Assembly (NCBI GenBank): GCA_963969395.1
Contig: OZ017804.1
Location: 18,724,001 to 18,788,000, forward strand
Direction of reading: 5' to 3'
Source: Pseudoscleropodium purum
Lineage: Eukaryota > Streptophyta > Bryopsida > Hypnales > Brachytheciaceae
Length of the DNA stretch: 64,000 nt
In this document: positions 24,601-35,979 of the stretch, piece by piece
Layout of the letters: each line of letters begins with the position of its first letter
Numbering within the stretch: the first letter of the stretch is position 1
Notes under the pieces: generated by a model
What the model was told of the DNA's origin: nothing
Seen by the model: the letters and a program-made list of their open reading frames with translations, nothing else
Database searches by the model: none
Made by a program: the position numbers and the translations under genes

Positions 24601-27600
24601 ATGTATTTTTTGGACACTGCATGAATAAATTATGGATATTTGAAACGTTGCTCGTTATAGGTACACCCAAAATGGACCCAAGCTCTCATGTTCAAAAGAG
24701 TGTACATTTGGGGCAAGAATCTGTAGGGTTGGTTTTGCAATAGGTTACTGTAAAATGATATGAAGAATAATTCTTGACCCCTTGTTTTGTAGGGCTGGGC
24801 TCATATCAAACAAGCGATTGTTCGTCGAGCTAGTGTTTGAGACATTGGCTTCAAAAATGAGTAGGTCAAAGCTTTAATTTCACTCTGATTTGGCATGACT
24901 TTTCTCTGAATAATTTTTATTTGGCAGTCCTCTCCGAAGGTACCATGCCATTACTACGCAAGAAAATTATGCAACCCAGTCATAATTAGATGAAAAGTTT
25001 CCAAGTAGGCATAGCCCAATACCTGCCACCAGAGGTCACGCCCTGCGACCCAGTTCACCTTGTTCCTCGGGACGGCATTCGCATTGTCGAAAATCAAGCA
25101 TGTTCCTGCACAAAACCGAATTCAAAACCTCAAATCTGCCACGCGCAAGAAATAATTTGAAAGAGCTGGAGTGATGAAAGAGAGTCTCTTCCTCACCAGG
25201 TTTGAAATTCTCCTTCTGCAGACAGAGCTGCAGTGCATCATCAACAATCTTCTTCAGGTTCAAATTCTTGTTGCCCCGCTGCACTGCCGAACAGGAAAGC
25301 AGCACATCCGACTTGCAGTCCAAGATGCGACCTGCAAGGACCAATTCTCGAATTAGTCAGATTTCCACAAATTTTATGCTCTAGCTCCAAGTCTACCCAG
25401 GAGCTTCAGAAGAAAAATGAAGTTACTTAGGCAGAGATTGTAGAAAATTTGTTGGAAACTTATTGGAAACCGACAGAAACTGCATTGTAGATACCAAAAC
25501 AACAAAAGATTATGAAAAATTCGGTTTTCAAATTGGTCAAATTTCCACAAACTCTACGGTCTAGCTCCGAGTCTACTGGAAATTTAAGAAGAATGGAACT
25601 ACTCAGACAGAATCTATAGAAAATTTGTTGGAAAGCTGTTGGAAACCGACAGAAACTGCATTGTGGCTATCAAAACAACCAAAAGATTACGACAAATTCG
25701 ATTCTCGAATTGGTCAGATTTCCAAAAATTCTATGGTCTAGCTTCAAGTCTCCTGGAAATGTAAGAAGGAAAATTCAGTCAGAGTTTATACAAAATTTGT
25801 TGGAAATCTGGGATGACTCCGAGAATTTGCTTGACGCTACCAATTCTGGTGAATTCTTCACAATCTTTTGTTGTTTTGGTAGATACAATGCATTTGGAAA
25901 TCGACAGAAACGGAATTATAGATACCAAAACAACCAAAGATTACGAAAGACTCTCCAGAATTGGTAGTCTCCACCAAATTCTTGGAGCAAATTCTTGGAG
26001 ATAGCAAAACCCCAAACCCTACCTGCGAGAGACTCCGCACTGTAACCCCCGAAGACGACGGAGTGGATGGCTCCAATTCTCGCACACGCGAGCATGGCAA
26101 TGGGCAGCTGGGGCACCATGGGCATGTAGATGCACACGCGGTCGCCTTTCTTCACCCCCCGCTTGCGCAAGTAATTCGCAAGCTTGCACGTCTCATAGAG
26201 CACGTCTTTGTATGTGAGCCGCATTTGACAGCCGACTTCGTTGCCTTCCCAGAGAATGGCCACGGTGTCGCCCCGCCCTTCGTTCACGTGCTTGTCCAGC
26301 GCATTGTAGCAGATGTTGGTGTATCCTCCTTTGAACCACTGGGAACTCAATACGCAATTCCATCGCCATCAGTGACAATATCCTAAACCCTGAACCCTAA
26401 ACCCTTTGTTGAAACAACATGCTTAGAACATAAAAAGTCGACGATTCTTTTCACTATCGTTAGACTGTGGGGGATTGAATCAATATTGATCAAGAAACAC
26501 AACATTTGCTGGTTTTGAAGTCAAGTAGAGATTCCATTCACCATACAACACATTGCAGACTCCATTGACAATACAGGTAAACTTTGATTTGTGCTTAAAT
26601 GTTAAAACGCTTAATCTATTGACAGTTAATTTCTTAAAGTTCAACTGTACGGCACATGGAACCCCTCCCTTACTGTATGGAGAATGGAGATCTGACATTA
26701 CCTCAATGTGGATGGGGCCCTTTCTGATGTCGAAATTGAAACGGCAAATGGGTTGGGAAGTGTCCCACTTGCGATCCCAATGAAACTCACTGGCAAGCTT
26801 CCCCCAGAAGCCAGAGGGATCCTCAATAGAGTGCTTGTACATCTCCTCATACTGCACAAGTAATTTCACTTTCAAATCAAGAATCCTTCAGATTTGGAAC
26901 CACGTAACGTTACAGTTGTGTTTCGGAGTGTCCAAATTGGTAATAATGTGCTGTCTAGAGCTCTATTGTTTAGAATCCGTCTGAGGTTTTGATTTGGTGA
27001 CTGGAACAACACCAAATTCGTATCACTTTGATTCATTGAAGTTGCCGTATTCGTTAAAGCGGAGAGAATTGAAGAAATTGGCACTTTCCCAGACGTTTAT
27101 CTGCAACCACATATCTATATCACTCCTAGTTTGTAGCGCTTTGTGTACTTGAGAGTCCAAATTTTGAAACAAGCCATTTAACGAATACGGCCAAGATTGA
27201 ATTTAATTCACGAAAATTAGCACTCACTCTTCTGCTCGAAGTCTTTCATTCCAAATCAATCGGGGCACGGTCCTAGTGAGAGGGCCCCGCGATTCAGATG
27301 ATGGATCCTTAAAAAAAAGCAAGTAGTAAGACTCTGCAGAAAGTCCCCTAATCGCGGGAGAGACCCCTCATCGCGGGTTCTTCCTCATCTGAATCGCGGA
27401 ACCGTGTCCAAATCGGTAACCGGAAAAAAATCAAGAATCAAAATTAAAAAAAAAAAAAAATTACGTTGCGCTCAGCTTCAGGAGCCTCACAAAATCACCG
27501 TGACCGAATCCGCAAATTAGGATAAAGCAATTGCAAATCACGACTGATCGTAAACATACAAATATTTGCCTGCACCACAATCAATTGCATCCCCAATTGC

Positions 27601-28293
27601 ATCCAAGATTGCACCCCAATTGTATGCCAACTTGCATCGCAAACTGGATTCCAAAAATTGCATCCCAAACTGCATCCCGAATTTGCATCCCAAATTGCGT
27701 CCCGAATTGGATCGCCAATTGAATCCAAAAAATAGCATCCTAAATTGCAACCCAAAAGCCATCCCGAATTGAATCCCGAATTTGAATCCCGAATTGCGTC
27801 CCGAATTAAATCCCAAAGTGCATCGCCAATTGTATCCCAAAAAATTACATCCCGAATTGCAATCCAATTGTATCCCAAATTGCATCCCAAATTTGCATCC
27901 CAAATTGAATCTCAAATTGTTTCGCAAATTGGATCCTAAAGTGCATCGCAAATGCATTCTAAATTGGATCCCGAATTGCATACCCCTTTACATCGCAAAA
28001 GGCATCCCAAATTGAATTCCTAAAAAACTGCATCCCGAATTGCACCCCGAATGGTATCCTGAATTGCATCCCTTATCACGCACCTGCTGTCGCGACCTTA
28101 TGAGCGCCTTGGCCTGAAACTCCTTCGGCACCGGCACCCATTTCTCCATCTCCCGCTCCTCCCTCGCGATGCACCTCTGCATCCCCAACCCCATGGCCCC
28201 TGCAGGCCGCTGCAAGTGCATCGCAATCCTTCGCCTCATCCTCTCCCCATCCCCAGCACCAGCATCCCCAGCACCAGTTCTGCAATTCGCCAT
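18687..28293 (-). CDS. ACS: Acetyl-CoA synthetase (AMP-forming), 12 exons
   Basis: It converts acetate, ATP and CoA to acetyl-CoA, AMP and pyrophosphate. Exons on the minus strand: 28293-28084, 26851-26702, 26338-26023, 25331-25197, 25105-25023, 24354-24164, 23528-23324, 22615-22158, 21373-21283, 20468-20370, 20049-19930, 18773-18687. All introns are GT-AG and phases agree; the total is 2145 nt, 714 residues. Landmarks: WFKGG 121-125; P-loop [11 protein letters not shown] 323-333; [10 protein letters not shown] 471-480; Asp560 in TGDG; GRVDD 574-578; SGHR 583-586; C-terminal [13 protein letters not shown] 663-675 with catalytic Lys669. Length fits plant ACS (about 690-745). The start is the only in-frame ATG after the stop at 28423; 28383 is TTG. 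The Arg/Gly-rich N-terminus is not a clear transit peptide, so plastid or cytosol is open. The hinge-side motif reads [11 protein letters not shown], where relatives usually have GHRxGTAEVES. Confidence 0.95.
22661..23060. repeat. Imperfect tandem duplication in ACS intron 7
   Basis: Two roughly 245-bp copies share AACATTCTTWAGA, GATTCTGG, AGAGTTTGTATA/CAGTTCGTATACA and AATGTG blocks. The sequence at about 22837-22877 (CGAGAATGCTTC...GCACCAAACATGATG) also matches the intron 7/exon 8 junction at 22592-22632. The duplication therefore included the start of exon 8, which then decayed inside the intron. Confidence 0.5.
25345..25965. repeat. Three-copy tandem repeat of about 180 bp in ACS intron 3
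   Basis: Copies start near 25345, 25530 and 25712, each with an AATTRGTCARATTTCC-like start. They share GTCTAGCTCC, GAAAATTTGTTGGAAA and ACCGACAGAAACTGCATTGT. The third copy is interrupted by about 60 bp of different sequence before its last part resumes at about 25887. The array fills most of the intron. Confidence 0.7.
26382..26405 (+). repeat. Telomere-like CCCTAAA tract in ACS intron 2
   Basis: CCTAAACCCTGAACCCTAAA is followed by CCC, about three units of the plant telomere heptamer with one change. It lies 45 bp inside the exon 3 acceptor side of the intron. Short interstitial telomeric tracts of this kind are common in plant introns and promoters. Confidence 0.75.
27257..27416. mobile_element. 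Short GC-rich inverted-repeat element in ACS intron 1
   Basis: The left end AATCGGGGCACGGTCC and the complement of the right end, CCGATTTGGACACGGTTCC, pair imperfectly. A perfect inner inverted pair, CCGCGATTCAGATGA, sits at about 27287-27301 and again near 27385-27400. ATCGCGGG recurs between them. The block resembles a MITE of about 160 bp. No certain target duplication was seen. Confidence 0.5.
27580..28072. repeat. Minisatellite of about 14-15 bp in ACS intron 1
   Basis: Variants of AATTGCATCCCGAATTG and CCCAAATTGCATC are tandemly repeated for almost 500 bp, roughly 30-35 units. The array stops 11 bp from the exon 1 splice donor at 28083. Lack of stop codons in several frames is a by-product of the repeat unit. 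On the gene strand the unit reads GGGATGCAATTC. Confidence 0.85.
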
Positions 28294-28416
28294 ATTCCAA
28301 CAATCCAACCAGTACAAATTCCGACCTCTCGTACAAATTCTTATTCCTTCAGGCCCTTCCCTTCCCTTGCAAATCCTTTCCAAGTTTCTGAACTGCTGAG
28401 GGGCTTTCCAGTCAAG

Positions 28417-28427
28417 TTTTTTTTATA
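28417..28427 (-). promoter_or_regulatory. TATA box of ACS
   Basis: On the minus strand CCTTATAAAAAAAACTTG lies about 125 bp upstream of the ATG at 28293. It would place transcription start near 28385-28395 and give a leader of about 100 nt. This is a motif match only. Confidence 0.5.
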
Positions 28428-28495
28428 AGGTAATTCCAAGCTCCCTGTCCTTTACGGCACCTGGCTGCGTCAAGGGCTCACGGATCTCCCGCACA

Positions 28496-28505
28496 GCCAC
28501 GTCAC
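28496..28505 (-). promoter_or_regulatory. ACGT-core bZIP box (hybrid C/G box)
   Basis: GTGACGTGGC on the minus strand, about 75 bp upstream of the TATA box, matches the plant hybrid C-box/G-box bound by bZIP factors. The position suits a proximal promoter element of ACS. Function is inferred from the motif. Confidence 0.45.
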
Positions 28506-29335
28506 TTATCTGTGTTCGCAGATGATATTTGTAGGTGTGATGTATGTGCAGATTCGTACTGTGCTGTCCGAATCTCTCCATCCCCGGGGAACTTTCTGTT
28601 GTCTCTGGGTCGAACGGGGAAGGCTTGCATTGACGAAAGCTTCCATGATGAAGTTTGAATAGGACCTCTAGCCAATGCTACAAGGACAGAGCTTTTTGTG
28701 GTGGGGTTCATTCAAACTAGGTGGGAGTTTTTTTGCAAGAGACGTGTCCTTTTTTGAGACTTGGATAGGATAATATTCTCCGTAGTTGGTATGGGTAGTT
28801 GGTGAATTAGGATACCTTTGTAGCACTACCATGAACATTCCTAGGATCGGAGGAAGGGGGAGCTTACTATTTGGAATTTAATTGATGATTGAATTTGGAA
28901 ATTCAAAATTCAAATTTATAATTAGATTTTGAATTAGCTTGGAGATGTTAAGATACAGAAAATTAATTGCTCCAAAAGGGGGGATATGCTTGGACATCTA
29001 TTTCCATACAATAAGAGGTAGGGATCTCACCCATTTATAGAATGCTCGTAGCACTACTCTAAACAACTTCATGTATTCGCAAAAGCGTCTAAAATTAGCA
29101 AAACTTTAGCCAATCTTTTTTCCTAGCTACATTGAACTAGGCATGAATTCTACCTTCTTAAATTGGATTATTAACAATGTTTTTAGCAACCTAACCTTTG
29201 AGAGGTCAATTAACAACTTTGATTGGTAACTTAATAGTAATTTAATCTTTAGGAGGTTAGATTTTTATACACAATATGAATTTCTTATTCCATATATAAG
29301 TGACCTACAATTCATGGACAAGTTGGAATTCAAGC
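28506..29335. other. Upstream ACS flank and AT-rich spacer
   Basis: Composition changes from balanced (to about 28720) to AT-rich. No further gene or repeat is supported. Confidence 0.4.
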
Positions 29336-29616
29336 CATTAGAGGATTTCTACGGGGTTGGGAAGGTTGTTTTAGGCCTGTTCCCTCGACCTTGTTTTCGA
29401 TGTTTCCGTTGTCAGTTTTGTTTTTTTTGAAAAAAAAAATGGAAAAAAAAATGGAAAATTTCAGAATGGAAAAAAAAGCTGAAATTTTTTTTGAATTTTT
29501 TTTTGGTGATGTGACAGTTGTCATGCCACGTGAGGCAGCAACTGCAAGGCTGTTCCTTCAACGCTAGTAGCCTAGGGAACTCGCAACCCTCCGTAGTTGC
29601 TAAAAATCCTCTAATG
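29336..29616. mobile_element. MITE family B, copy 2
   Basis: The 13-bp terminal inverted repeats CATTAGAGGATTT are perfect. The interior matches the 1636-1929 copy in order: a pyrimidine/purine-rich start, poly-A tracts, a GTTGTCATGCCACG block and a final CAACCCTCC-GTAGTTGC stretch. It has no coding capacity. Confidence 0.55.
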
Positions 29617-31799
29617 TCTAAAAAAATAAAATGAAGCTCAATTTTTGCAAAGTTGAAAAAGTCACCTATTATGAATTCCTCAAATTCAAGAACGTTATAT
29701 GTAGTCTATCAATGTAGAAAATGTCTAATAGTTTTGCTAACTCTAAAGTTCTTTGCCTATGTTTCACAAAAAGAAAACTCAAAAATAATCCACTATACAT
29801 TAGGAAAAATTTTAGCCCTTAAGAAGTCTTCAAGTTTGAACTCCCTCCTCTATGCAATTAAAGAGGAAATAAAATTATTTATTATTTATTATTATTATTT
29901 AATTTAGCTTCTGATATAGTACTATAGGTACCACATCAACGTCACATCAAGTTTTACTATTTTTTTTTTAAATTAATTTTTTTTTCTATACTTATATTGC
30001 AAGGTGCCAAAAAATGAAAGCTTAATAGCCCTTTTAGAGTTCAATTTTTTCCTAATGGTTGTAATAGTACATATTGTACTTTATTGCATCCTCCATTTAT
30101 CAAGTGAGGGATGGACTTTAGCTACAATTCTTGTACATGTTTGAATCCTAAAACATATTGATATATTGACAATTAAATAAGATTTTATTTTTTCCAAAAT
30201 CCTAGAAAATTTTATACAATATTGATCTAAAATTCTAGCACCAAGATCTTTGCACTAAAAAATAGGGCCTCAAAACCTTTAGTCAAGCGTCACTACTAGT
30301 ATAGAAAGCAATATAGCCCTAGTTTTCTGACAAAAGTAGAAATACAAAATCACACTTGAATACATGACACCGAAACAATCCATCTTATAAGGTTTTGGTA
30401 AACCAAAGTTAGAAATCTTTGGATTTTGATTCAACATTGGGCAACTAAATGTTGTTGGCTATTATATCACTTTGAACAATTGTTGTCTTGAGTGGTCAAT
30501 GTATGCAAGGTGGAACTAACTATGGTGAATCCATCCATTCCTCTATTTATGTCAAATAGTTGTCTATTGAAGTGACACCAATATGACCTCAAACCATTCA
30601 CTTTGAATTGTTTTACTTTAAAAATGGCATTTCATGGTTGTACAACAATGAGCTTTTAGTAAATGATTGTGGGTCTTTTTTAAGGGACTTCAAAACATGT
30701 ACCTATTTAACACTTTGAAATTTCTTCCAATCTTGACATTGAAATATTTTTTAAATTAAAAAATTCTCCAAATTTTTAGTTTTATGTTTTGGATATTAAT
30801 GATTTTTATTCTTTTATAGGAAAAAAATAACAAATGATTTTGATTTTGACTCCATCTATATATATACAAGCTTAATCCTAAAGTATTTCTTTGTTGAATT
30901 TCTAGACAACAATTAGATTAAAAATCACTTTTTATTTTTCATCATTGCTTGGATGAAAGTCATTCAAATTTGTAGAGATACTTTATTAAGTTCTTATCCT
31001 ATCTAACATTTGGATTTGGTATTAATAGAATATATATTTTTCTAAAATTTTAAATGTGGAAGTATGTCAAGTGGTTGACTAAGCTAAAATTGTATCGGCT
31101 CTAGTTCAAAATTGGATTTTGTAAATCATTTGTAAAGAATACAAAAATTTCAAAAAATCACTATATAAAGAGAACCTCATTTCAAATCCATTCCAACAAA
31201 TTTTACTCAAAAATGATAATATTTTGATTATATTCAAATTTTGAAGGAATTTTGAAATTTTTCTTCCAAAATTTATATAAAAAATATTGGTGATAGGATT
31301 GGTGAATCTAACTTCATGGATGGAATTTTAAACTCAAAATCTACAACTTTTTTATGCATATTAGTTCCAAAATATTCTTCCAAATAACACTTTACAATGA
31401 TTTTTCCTAGATTTCCAATTCCAAAAAAAGAACTTGACGTTTAGGGGTTAAATGAACAAGATCACATGTTTCCACCTTAGAATTGTAGATAATGCAAGAA
31501 AACCTTGGGCAGCTCTGAAGACATTGAGAATGTTTCTAGTTTTGACTTGTTACTAAACCAACTTATCTAAACTCGTTCTTATTTAAAATATACACTATCT
31601 CATCATGGAAGTTTAGGGACAATTTTTAGTATAGCTATAATCAATACTTAAGTTTGAAATATTTTTATTTATTCAAGCATGCTTAGGAAATCCAAAACCC
31701 TTTTCTAGTTGCCAACAAGCTTTAATAAAAATCTAATATAATTTTATAATGGAAACCATATTCAAATATTAACTTGGACAATTTTAGGTGTATACAAAC
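29617..31799. other. AT-rich intergenic DNA, nothing recognised
   Basis: No coding motif or clear repeat. One 84-codon plus-strand frame (29653-29907) is low-complexity at its end and is not called. Confidence 0.4.
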
Positions 31800-31837
31800 A
31801 AAACTTCTCTTATTGCAACATCTCATATTGCATAATA

Positions 31838-32014
31838 TGCAATTAGAGAATTAACAAAGAGTAGGTGGGCCACTAGCCTTGTGCATGCCATCAAGATGGA
31901 GAGACACGTATTCTTGTGGTCCTTTGGAAAAACCAATGTGTTCTTATGAATTCTCTAATTGCACAATGTTAACCTCTCTTAATGCATGTCTTGGTAGCAT
32001 GCACTAAGAGAGGT
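31838..32014. repeat. Nested inverted repeats including a 17-bp hairpin
   Basis: TGCAATTAGAGAATT (31838-31852) is perfectly complementary to 31949-31963. Immediately downstream, ACCTCTCTTAATGCATG (31972-31988) pairs 16/17 with 31998-32014 around a 9-nt loop. This may be a small MITE or a hairpin transcript precursor. Confidence 0.5.
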
Positions 32015-32313
32015 TCTACATGTACCTTGTGTTCATTCAACTAATTACTTCCTATATGTTAATTTGGACTATTTGAGTTTGTATTACAATATCGTAGCCA
32101 ACATAGAAGTGTGAGAGAAATCCTTTTAAGGTATTGTACATGAGGGTTTGATTTGGTATGTAAGTGTTTAAATATAATTTTTATATTAGATTCTTATAGA
32201 GATCATATCATCTCATACCAATCACAAAAATGACATGTGACACTTTTTTTTTTTTAATAAGAATGAATTAATTTATGTTGAAACTGGCCTTCATGTAGGA
32301 AAATTGGTTTATT

Positions 32314-32633
32314 GATAAAAATCACCTAAATGTTGGTTACATGTCCTAGGGTTGGGAAATAACATCCAAAAACAAGGAAGAAGAAGGTAATGCAAAAATA
32401 CCTTGAAGGATAGGGAGAAAAAGTGGCAATAAGTTAGAGAGTTGCTTGGATAGAGTTGAGCAATTGAAATCACTTTAATGATAAAAAACACCTAAAGGTT
32501 GGTTGCATGTCCTAGGGTTGGGAAATAACATCCAAGAACAAGAAGAAGAAAGTAATGCAAACACACCTTGAAGGGCAGGGAGAAAAAGTGGCAATGAATT
32601 AGAAAGTTGCTTGGGGAGAGTTGAGCAATTGAA
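32314..32633. repeat. Two-copy tandem duplication, period about 166 bp
   Basis: Each copy contains GATAAAAAWCACCTAAA, CATGTCCTAGGGTTGGGAAA, TAACATCCAA, CCTTGAAGG, AGGGAGAAAAAGTGGCAAT and GAGTTGAGCAATTGAA. Starts are 32314 and 32480. Identity is high, so this is a fairly recent local duplication. Confidence 0.8.
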
Positions 32634-33999
32634 CCAAATACAATAATCTGCTCCCATGTTCTGAAACTAATCATAACACAAAGGTACATTTTGCTTTCTT
32701 CAATATAAAAACAAAGTACATTTAAGGAGGTGGTTGTTTTTAATGACTACTATGTTTCAACTTCAAAAATTATTAACTAATTCTACAAATAATCAAAAAA
32801 TATGAAATGACTTGGATTACATGCCAATTCCATTTTTCTTCTTACAAAACTTTACTGAAAATAGTTTCAAGGAGTTTAGCTTTCCCCAAAGTCAATCACC
32901 TTTTAATGGTTGCTTTAAGAGTAAACTACCTTAGCAAGTAAGTTGGACTTAACTAACATTAACCACGAGAACCCAAATAAGTTATATATAACAAAAGAAA
33001 ACAAAAAGCCTAAGAGGAGGAGGTTTTAAACTGGCAGACAAGCAAAGAATCAAATCCATTCTATACCTTAAGTTAGGCTAGTTGTTTTGTTTTGTTTTTC
33101 AAGTCAGCTTATAGATGACACTACTATGTGAACTATGAGTAGAGAGCGGAGAGCATGGATTTGGAGAGTGGAGAGTGGTGAGAAAGTAAAAAAAGTTATT
33201 TTTGAAAATTATTTTTAGATTTTATTATTGATAGATTTGAATATTTTAAGGAATCTTCAAGCTTCTCTTGAAAATAGTAAAGTTTTTATGACCTACTATT
33301 GTAGAATTAGAAGGCAAAAAAAATCAATGGGCATCTAAATTTCCAAACTTTTGATTTAGTTTAAGACATAGGAAACGCAAAATAATTAATTTTGTGACCT
33401 ATCACCGTGGAATTTGAGGGCCCAAAAAACAATGAAGGTCTGAATTAGCAAACTTGTAATTTAATTAGAGACTTAGGAAATACAAAATTGAACTCATGCG
33501 GAGGATGAAGTGAAGAAAGAATCAAAGAAATTGGCATGTTCGAGATTGGTGTGTTTGAAGATTAAGTCAGGTAAAGTAGAAAGGGCAACATACTTACTTT
33601 GTCTTTATTCCATCACTTTTCTCTTTGTCCTAGCTATTGCAATTTGATCCTGTACATCTTGGACTACACCTATTATTCTTTGTAGTTGACGAAGTTGCCT
33701 TGAGCTCAATATATAAGCACAACTTTTATAGTTCTATAATATGAAGGTAGAAAAGTATGCCTAGGATGGAAGAAGAGAGAGACATGTTTGAGGGTTTTGG
33801 ATGGGACAAGGAGATAGTAAGTCTAGGAAATCCTTATGCTCCTTTCAATCCATCGTCAGAATGTGAGAAGACTATTGTAAAACGGTATTTGGATGACTAC
33901 AAGATGATTCCGTTCTTGCAGTCTACACAAGCATAGAAGTGGAGGGTGGAAAAGGAAGAGTGTAGGCATTATATTCCTACCCTTGGAATAAAGTGTACA
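32634..33999. other. AT-rich spacer with one small open frame
   Basis: Nothing firm is present. A 59-codon ATG frame at 33757-33936 (starting MPRMEEERDMFEGFGWDKE) has coding-like composition and in-frame continuation past its stop (KWRVEKEECRHYIP). It lies just before the CACTA arm at 34000. It may be a transposon-protein remnant but I recognise no domain. Confidence 0.3.
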
Positions 34000-34401
34000 C
34001 AAACGGATTTTTGGAGGTGAAAGTTAGCTTGAATTTACAACTTTTCTCAATTCTAAATTTTTTGAAATTTTTTATTCTACTATGCGAGAATGAACTCCAA
34101 AGTCTACTAAATTGAAAAAGACTAAATTTTACATGATTACTTTTTTTTAAAAATCATTATACTTAAGTTCTCAAATATTCCAAAAAGATTCTAAAATGAT
34201 TTCAAAGATTCTTAAAAGATTCTTAAAAGATTCCAAATTCAACAAAAACTTGTTGATTTGGTCATTGCACTATTCAAATCAATAGAAAGAATTTTCCATT
34301 TTGTTGATTTTCATAGAAAGTTACAAAACCGTCATTCTATTGTCCCAAATAACAAAAATCAGTTGAATTTTTGTTGTTTTGGTCATGCATTTCTAGTAGT
34401 G
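34000..34401 (-). mobile_element. CACTA-type terminal arm, inverted relative to the 700-1345 copy
   Basis: Reverse complement of the 700-1100 arm. It shares GACCAAAACAACAAAAATTC, TTGGGACAATAGAAT and ACTTTCTATGAAAATCAA, and ends TTTCTAGTAGTG, the complement of CACTACTAGAAA. The 3 bp outside are TAA. No partner end was found. Confidence 0.6.
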
Positions 34402-34757
34402 TAAATGCTTTGCTAATTTTGTTTTGGCATCAAATAAAATCTTAAAACAACTCTACTAACTTCTTCTAACTAATAACTAATTCTTGGCATTTCTCAAAAT
34501 CACCTATTCTTCTTTTTGTTTTTTCTATTCGTCTCTATTCCACAATCCAACCTCGAGATGTGTGTAAAATATTCCTAAGACTCTCTTTCAATTCATATAC
34601 CTTCTCTCCTTCCAATTGCTAATGCTTAGTTTCAAATTCCACTAGCTTTGCTTCCACCCCTCGTGTGTACTTTGTACTTAGAGCTTAATCATGCTCTTCT
34701 TGAGTTGGAATTAGCAACCACATGTGAGTGATAATCAAATTGGAGGCATTTGAATTG

Positions 34758-35160
34758 AAGGTGACTTGGTCTTAGACTTGATTTGGGAGCTTGAAAGTTG
34801 ATCTGGCTCCCAACTGGTGACTTGTTGGCTTATTTAGGAGCTTTGTAATCTTATTTCAAACTCCCCCTCTACTGAGTTGACTTGTTGGCTAATGGAAGCT
34901 TTGTAATCTGATTCGAAGGCCCCTTCCCCAATTGGTTGGCTTGTTGGTTTGATAGAAAGCTCTATAATCTGATTTAAAAGGCCTCTCCTTAATTGAGTGC
35001 TTTCTAGCTTGATAGGAAGTTTTGTAATCTAATTTAAAGGCCCCTTATCCAACTGGATGGCTTATTGGGTTGATAGGAAGCTTTGTAATCTAATCTAAAA
35101 GGCTCCTTTGCCAACTGAATGCTTGTAGCTTGATTTGAAAGCTCTATAATCTAATTTTTG
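34758..35160. repeat. Minisatellite, about 60-bp unit, about 7 copies
   Basis: The unit is typified by GACTTGTTGGCTAATGGAAG followed by CTTTGTAATCTGATTCGAAGG and a C-rich CCCCTTCCCCAATTGG. Copies diverge by 15-25 percent by eye. It precedes a dispersed repeat shared with about 49.3-50.0 kb. Confidence 0.75.
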
Positions 35161-35979
35161 GTTTTCCAACTACCTTGGTATGTCGAAATTTTCTCTAACT
35201 ACCTCTATCTTTTTCTAAACTATCACTAAGTATTTTCTATTAGTGTATGAACATCTAGAACTCAAGCCTGGTGTTCAAAAATCCAAGATAAAACTCCCAA
35301 AAGGGCCCTCGAGCATCATCTCCAAGGTGGTTTGTTTAGATGATGGTATGTGGTAACCATGCACTGCTTTGATTACTTACTGGTTGGCTGTTGGACCGGC
35401 TGGGTTTGGTGGCTCGCTACTGGGTTGGCTTACTTTGCAAAATTTTGGACTTAATCCAAAAATTAAATGGCTGCTGCTTTGCAAATAGTTGGGTCTCCTT
35501 TTTGGAGACCCTTTACAATAAAACTAAACACGGAAAATCTAACAAAGCTAAAGCTCTACTGTCTAGGGGGTTTAGGCTCAAGTTTTGAAAGCTTTAGAAT
35601 GAGATTAGTAGTGCTAAGCGGAAATTTTGGCAATAGCTTCACTGTACAGGGCTTTTGGAACTCAAACTTGGCACCAAAGCAACTAGTAGAAATTTGTTGT
35701 AAGGCGAAAGCTTTGCCATTTAATGGTATAACACTACTTTCTTAGATAAAATACAAGGAGGTTAGTTGGAAACTTATATTTCTAGTTAGTACATAACAAT
35801 GAACATTTAAGAACACAATTTGCGAGACTTTGGAAGATTGCAACAAACATCACCTCCCAAATGATAGTGACTCACAAAAAACACAAATTCACACGTAAGA
35901 CCCCAAGGAGAGATTTGCAACAATCAAAGTGGTGAAATCTCTCTAAGAAGAAACTTCAAGTAGAATTGTCTCAATGACC

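Noticed and set aside
27495..28015. Overlapping open frames on both strands inside ACS intron 1
   Set aside because: They are produced by the 14-15 bp minisatellite and lie in an intron whose splice sites and phase are well supported.
28381..28383. Upstream in-frame start for ACS at 28383
   Set aside because: The codon is TTG, and the inferred transcription start would be only a few bases away. The ATG at 28293 is the first in-frame ATG.
700..34401. A single 33.7-kb CACTA transposon enclosing ACS
   Set aside because: The outer 3-bp flanks (TTA and TAA) do not match as a direct duplication, and the 700 copy has its own partial right arm. Independent insertions are simpler.
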